Below are positions 62,292 to 64,000 of a stretch of DNA of 64,000 nucleotides, piece by piece (position 1 is the first letter of the stretch; each line of letters opens with the position of its first letter). The notes under the pieces are model-generated. The model did not search any database. It was given only the letters and a program-made list of their open reading frames with translations, and was not told where the DNA came from. The stretch is from Streptomyces beihaiensis. Its GTDB lineage: Bacteria; Actinomycetota; Actinomycetes; Streptomycetales; Streptomycetaceae. The stretch lies in assembly GCF_026274175.1 (NCBI RefSeq), contig NZ_JAPHNL010000024.1, positions 1 through 64,000 of the forward strand, given 5' to 3'. Made by a program: the position numbers and the translations under genes.

Positions 62292-62297
62292 GCCGGG

Positions 62298-63713
62298 TCA
62301 GCCCATTTCCTCCAGGGCCTTGCCCTTGGTCTCCTTCACGAACTTGAGCACGAAGGGGATGGAGAGCGCGGCGAAGACCGTGTAGATGATGTACGTGCCG
62401 GAGAGGTTCCAGTCGGACAGCGACGGGAAGCTCGCGGTGATCGCCCAGTTGGCGATCCACTGCGCGGACGCGGCCACGCCCAGCGCCGCGGCGCGGATCT
62501 TGTTCGGGAACATCTCGCCGAGGAAGACCCAGACGACGACACCCCACGACAGGGCGAAGAAGAGGACGAACAGGTGGGCGGCGACCAGGGCGACCCAGCC
62601 CTGGGTGCTCGGCAGCTTGCCGTCCACGAGGTGGTACGAGAACGCCCATGCCTCCAGGGCAAGGCCGACGACCATGCCGACCGAGCCGATGAGGGCGAGC
62701 GGCTTGCGGCCGATGCGGTCGACGAAGATCATCGCGATCACGGTGCCGATGATGTTGATGATCGACGTGGTGAACGAGTAGAAGAACGAGTCCGCCGGGT
62801 CGATGCCGACCGACTGCCACAGCGTGGCGGAGTAGTAGAACGCGACGTTGATGCCGACGAACTGCTGGAAGGCCGAGAGGCCGATACCGATCCAGACGAT
62901 CGGCTTGAAGAAGAAGCCGCCGCCGAGGAGGTCCTTGAACGTGGACTTGTGCTCGCTCTTCATGGCGAGCTCGATCTCGGCCACCCGCGCGTCGAGGTCG
63001 ACGTCCGAACCCTCGACCTCGGCGAGGACGGTGCGCGCCCGGTCCTCCTTACCCGCGGAGATCAGGTAGCGCGGCGACTCGGGGATCGCGAAGGAGAGCA
63101 GGCCGTAGAGGGCGGCCGGGATGACCATGACGCCGAGCATGACCTGCCATGCCTCAAGGCCCATCAGTTCACCGCGCTGCTTGCCGCCCGCGGCGTTGAG
63201 CAGGCCCCAGTTGACCAGCTGGGAGACGGCGATGCCGACGACGATCGCGGCCTGCTGGAAGGAGCCGAGCCGGCCGCGGTAGGCGGGCGGGGCGACCTCG
63301 GCGATGTAGGCCGGGCCGATCACGGAGGCCATGCCGATGGCGAAGCCGCCGATGATGCGCCAGAGCATCAGGTCCCACAGCGCGAACGGCAGCGCGGACC
63401 CGACGGCGCTGACGGTGAAGAGGACCGCGGCAATCTGCATGCACCGGATGCGGCCGATCCGGTCGGCGATACGGCCGGCGGTCGCGGCGCCGACGGCACA
63501 GCCGATCAGGGCGATGGCGATGACCTGGGCCAGGGTGCCTGAGCCGATGTTGTACCGGTCCCGGATGGCCTCGACGGCGCCGTTGATCACGGAACTGTCG
63601 TAGCCGAAGAGGAAACCGCCCATCGCGGCCGCCGCCGCGATGAAGATGACATGTCCCAGATGCTCGGGCTGGGCCGCCCGGGCTCCTGACTTGGGTGCCG
63701 CTGTGCTGGTCAC
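62298..63713 (-). CDS. glcP: Glucose permease-type sugar porter (MFS)
   Basis: A 471-residue major facilitator with 12 helices and sugar-porter motifs: GGFLFGYDSSVINGAVEAI, GRIADRIGRIRCMQIAAVLF (motif after helix 2), PESPRYLI at the end of helix 6, QQFVGINVAFYYS in helix 7 and KFVKETKGKALEEMG at the end. It closely follows the GlcP of S. coelicolor, the main glucose/H+ symporter there and central to carbon repression by feeding glucose kinase. GTG start with GAGGAG five bases ahead. Identification of glucose as substrate is by remembered similarity. Confidence 0.92.
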   Translation of the reverse strand: MTSTAAPKSGARAAQPEHLGHVIFIAAAAAMGGFLFGYDSSVINGAVEAIRDRYNIGSGTLAQVIAIALIGCAVGAATAGRIADRIGRIRCMQIAAVLFTVSAVGSALPFALWDLMLWRIIGGFAIGMASVIGPAYIAEVAPPAYRGRLGSFQQAAIVVGIAVSQLVNWGLLNAAGGKQRGELMGLEAWQVMLGVMVIPAALYGLLSFAIPESPRYLISAGKEDRARTVLAEVEGSDVDLDARVAEIELAMKSEHKSTFKDLLGGGFFFKPIVWIGIGLSAFQQFVGINVAFYYSATLWQSVGIDPADSFFYSFTTSIINIIGTVIAMIFVDRIGRKPLALIGSVGMVVGLALEAWAFSYHLVDGKLPSTQGWVALVAAHLFVLFFALSWGVVVWVFLGEMFPNKIRAAALGVAASAQWIANWAITASFPSLSDWNLSGTYIIYTVFAALSIPFVLKFVKETKGKALEEMG

Positions 63714-64000
63714 GTGAACTCCTCGGGCCACCGGCTTCGCTGCCGGGGGTGGGGGCGAGCCCTTCCAGTGGCGCACAACTTCACGCCGCCCACCACCTGA
63801 AGGTAAAAGCAACGTTGCAGAGACTATGCCTTCAAGTTTCGAAGTCAATAGTTCATGGACTGTGAATTTATCAGCACAGGAGTGTCGCCTTGCGTTCAAG
63901 ACTTGAACACTGCTAGGAGTCGGCCAGGTCAGAGCCGGGGCAGGGGCCCCGGCCGGTCGCGATGCGTTCCGGGCCGGTCTCTCAGCGCAGTCGCTGACTG
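63714..64000 (-). promoter_or_regulatory. glcP upstream region with palindromic candidate operator
   Basis: 287 bp without a gene, lower in GC at 63800-63910. It contains the perfect palindrome GTTCAAGACTTGAAC at 63894-63908 and, nearer the gene, CTTCAAGTTTCGAAG at 63832-63846, which shares TTCAAG. These suit binding by a dimeric regulator. An ordinary promoter cannot be fixed. Confidence 0.45.

Overview
The window is chromosomal DNA of a Streptomyces species. It is very GC-rich, uses many GTG starts, and carries lineage markers: the sporulation sigma factor WhiG, the developmental regulator NsdA, four tandem type I signal peptidases (SipW/X/Y/Z), the amtB-glnK-glnD nitrogen cluster and mycothiol-type enzymes. 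From memory the order of the conserved genes resembles the S. coelicolor glcP-ftsY-nsdA-amtB-...-whiG-rpsB-tsf-pyrH-frr-cdsA-rlmN block, inverted; this was not checked by alignment.

Layout. (1) 1-4.2 kb: end of a membrane protein, a VOC protein, a LOG-family protein with a Ser-Gly repeat tail, a LAETG surface protein and a maleylpyruvate-isomerase-like protein. (2) 4.2-8.9 kb: remnant of an IS481-type element lying against a thiamine import operon (thiB-thiP-thiQ, minus strand) headed by a TPP riboswitch. (3) 8.9-10.0 kb: rlmN. (4) 9.96-23.83 kb: a 13.8-kb integrative and conjugative element of the actinomycete (pSAM2-like, AICE) type inserted exactly at the 5' end of rlmN and bounded by a 38-bp imperfect direct repeat. 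Its left half carries accessory genes: an Mrr/AspBHI-like restriction endonuclease, a small membrane protein, a four-helix membrane protein, a nested palindrome that may be a single-strand origin, and an HD/Nudix/XRE regulatory group. Its right half is one plus-strand operon: SCO3933-like regulator, FtsK-type Tra, Spd-like spread proteins, tiny zinc ribbons, a cytosine methyltransferase, an HUH/RepSA-type initiator, Xis and a tyrosine integrase.

(5) 23.9-29.3 kb: an SRPBCC protein, then cdsA, frr, pyrH, tsf and rpsB (transcribed rpsB to cdsA). (6) 29.6-36.5 kb: M23 peptidase, TetR regulator, whiG, dprA, comM, yraN, DUF2469. (7) 36.5-43.4 kb: a Nudix hydrolase, sipZ, sipY, sipX, sipW, rplS, trmD, rimM, khpA, rpsP. 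(8) 43.5-48.9 kb: an HExxH zinc protein, proS, a methyltransferase, ftsH. (9) 49-59.5 kb: ffh, glnD, glnK, amtB, nsdA, a Prim-Pol protein, ftsY. (10) 59.7-64 kb: an NCS1 nucleobase permease, an LLM-class flavoprotein and a glcP-type glucose permease.

Functional themes: ribosome and tRNA maturation (rpsB, tsf, frr, rplS, rpsP, rimM, trmD, rlmN, proS), the SRP route and signal-peptide removal (ffh, ftsY, sipWXYZ, ftsH), nitrogen sensing (amtB, glnK, glnD), DNA uptake and processing (dprA, comM, yraN), and the mobile element with its own transfer, replication, control and restriction/modification functions. No tRNA, rRNA or CRISPR array was seen.
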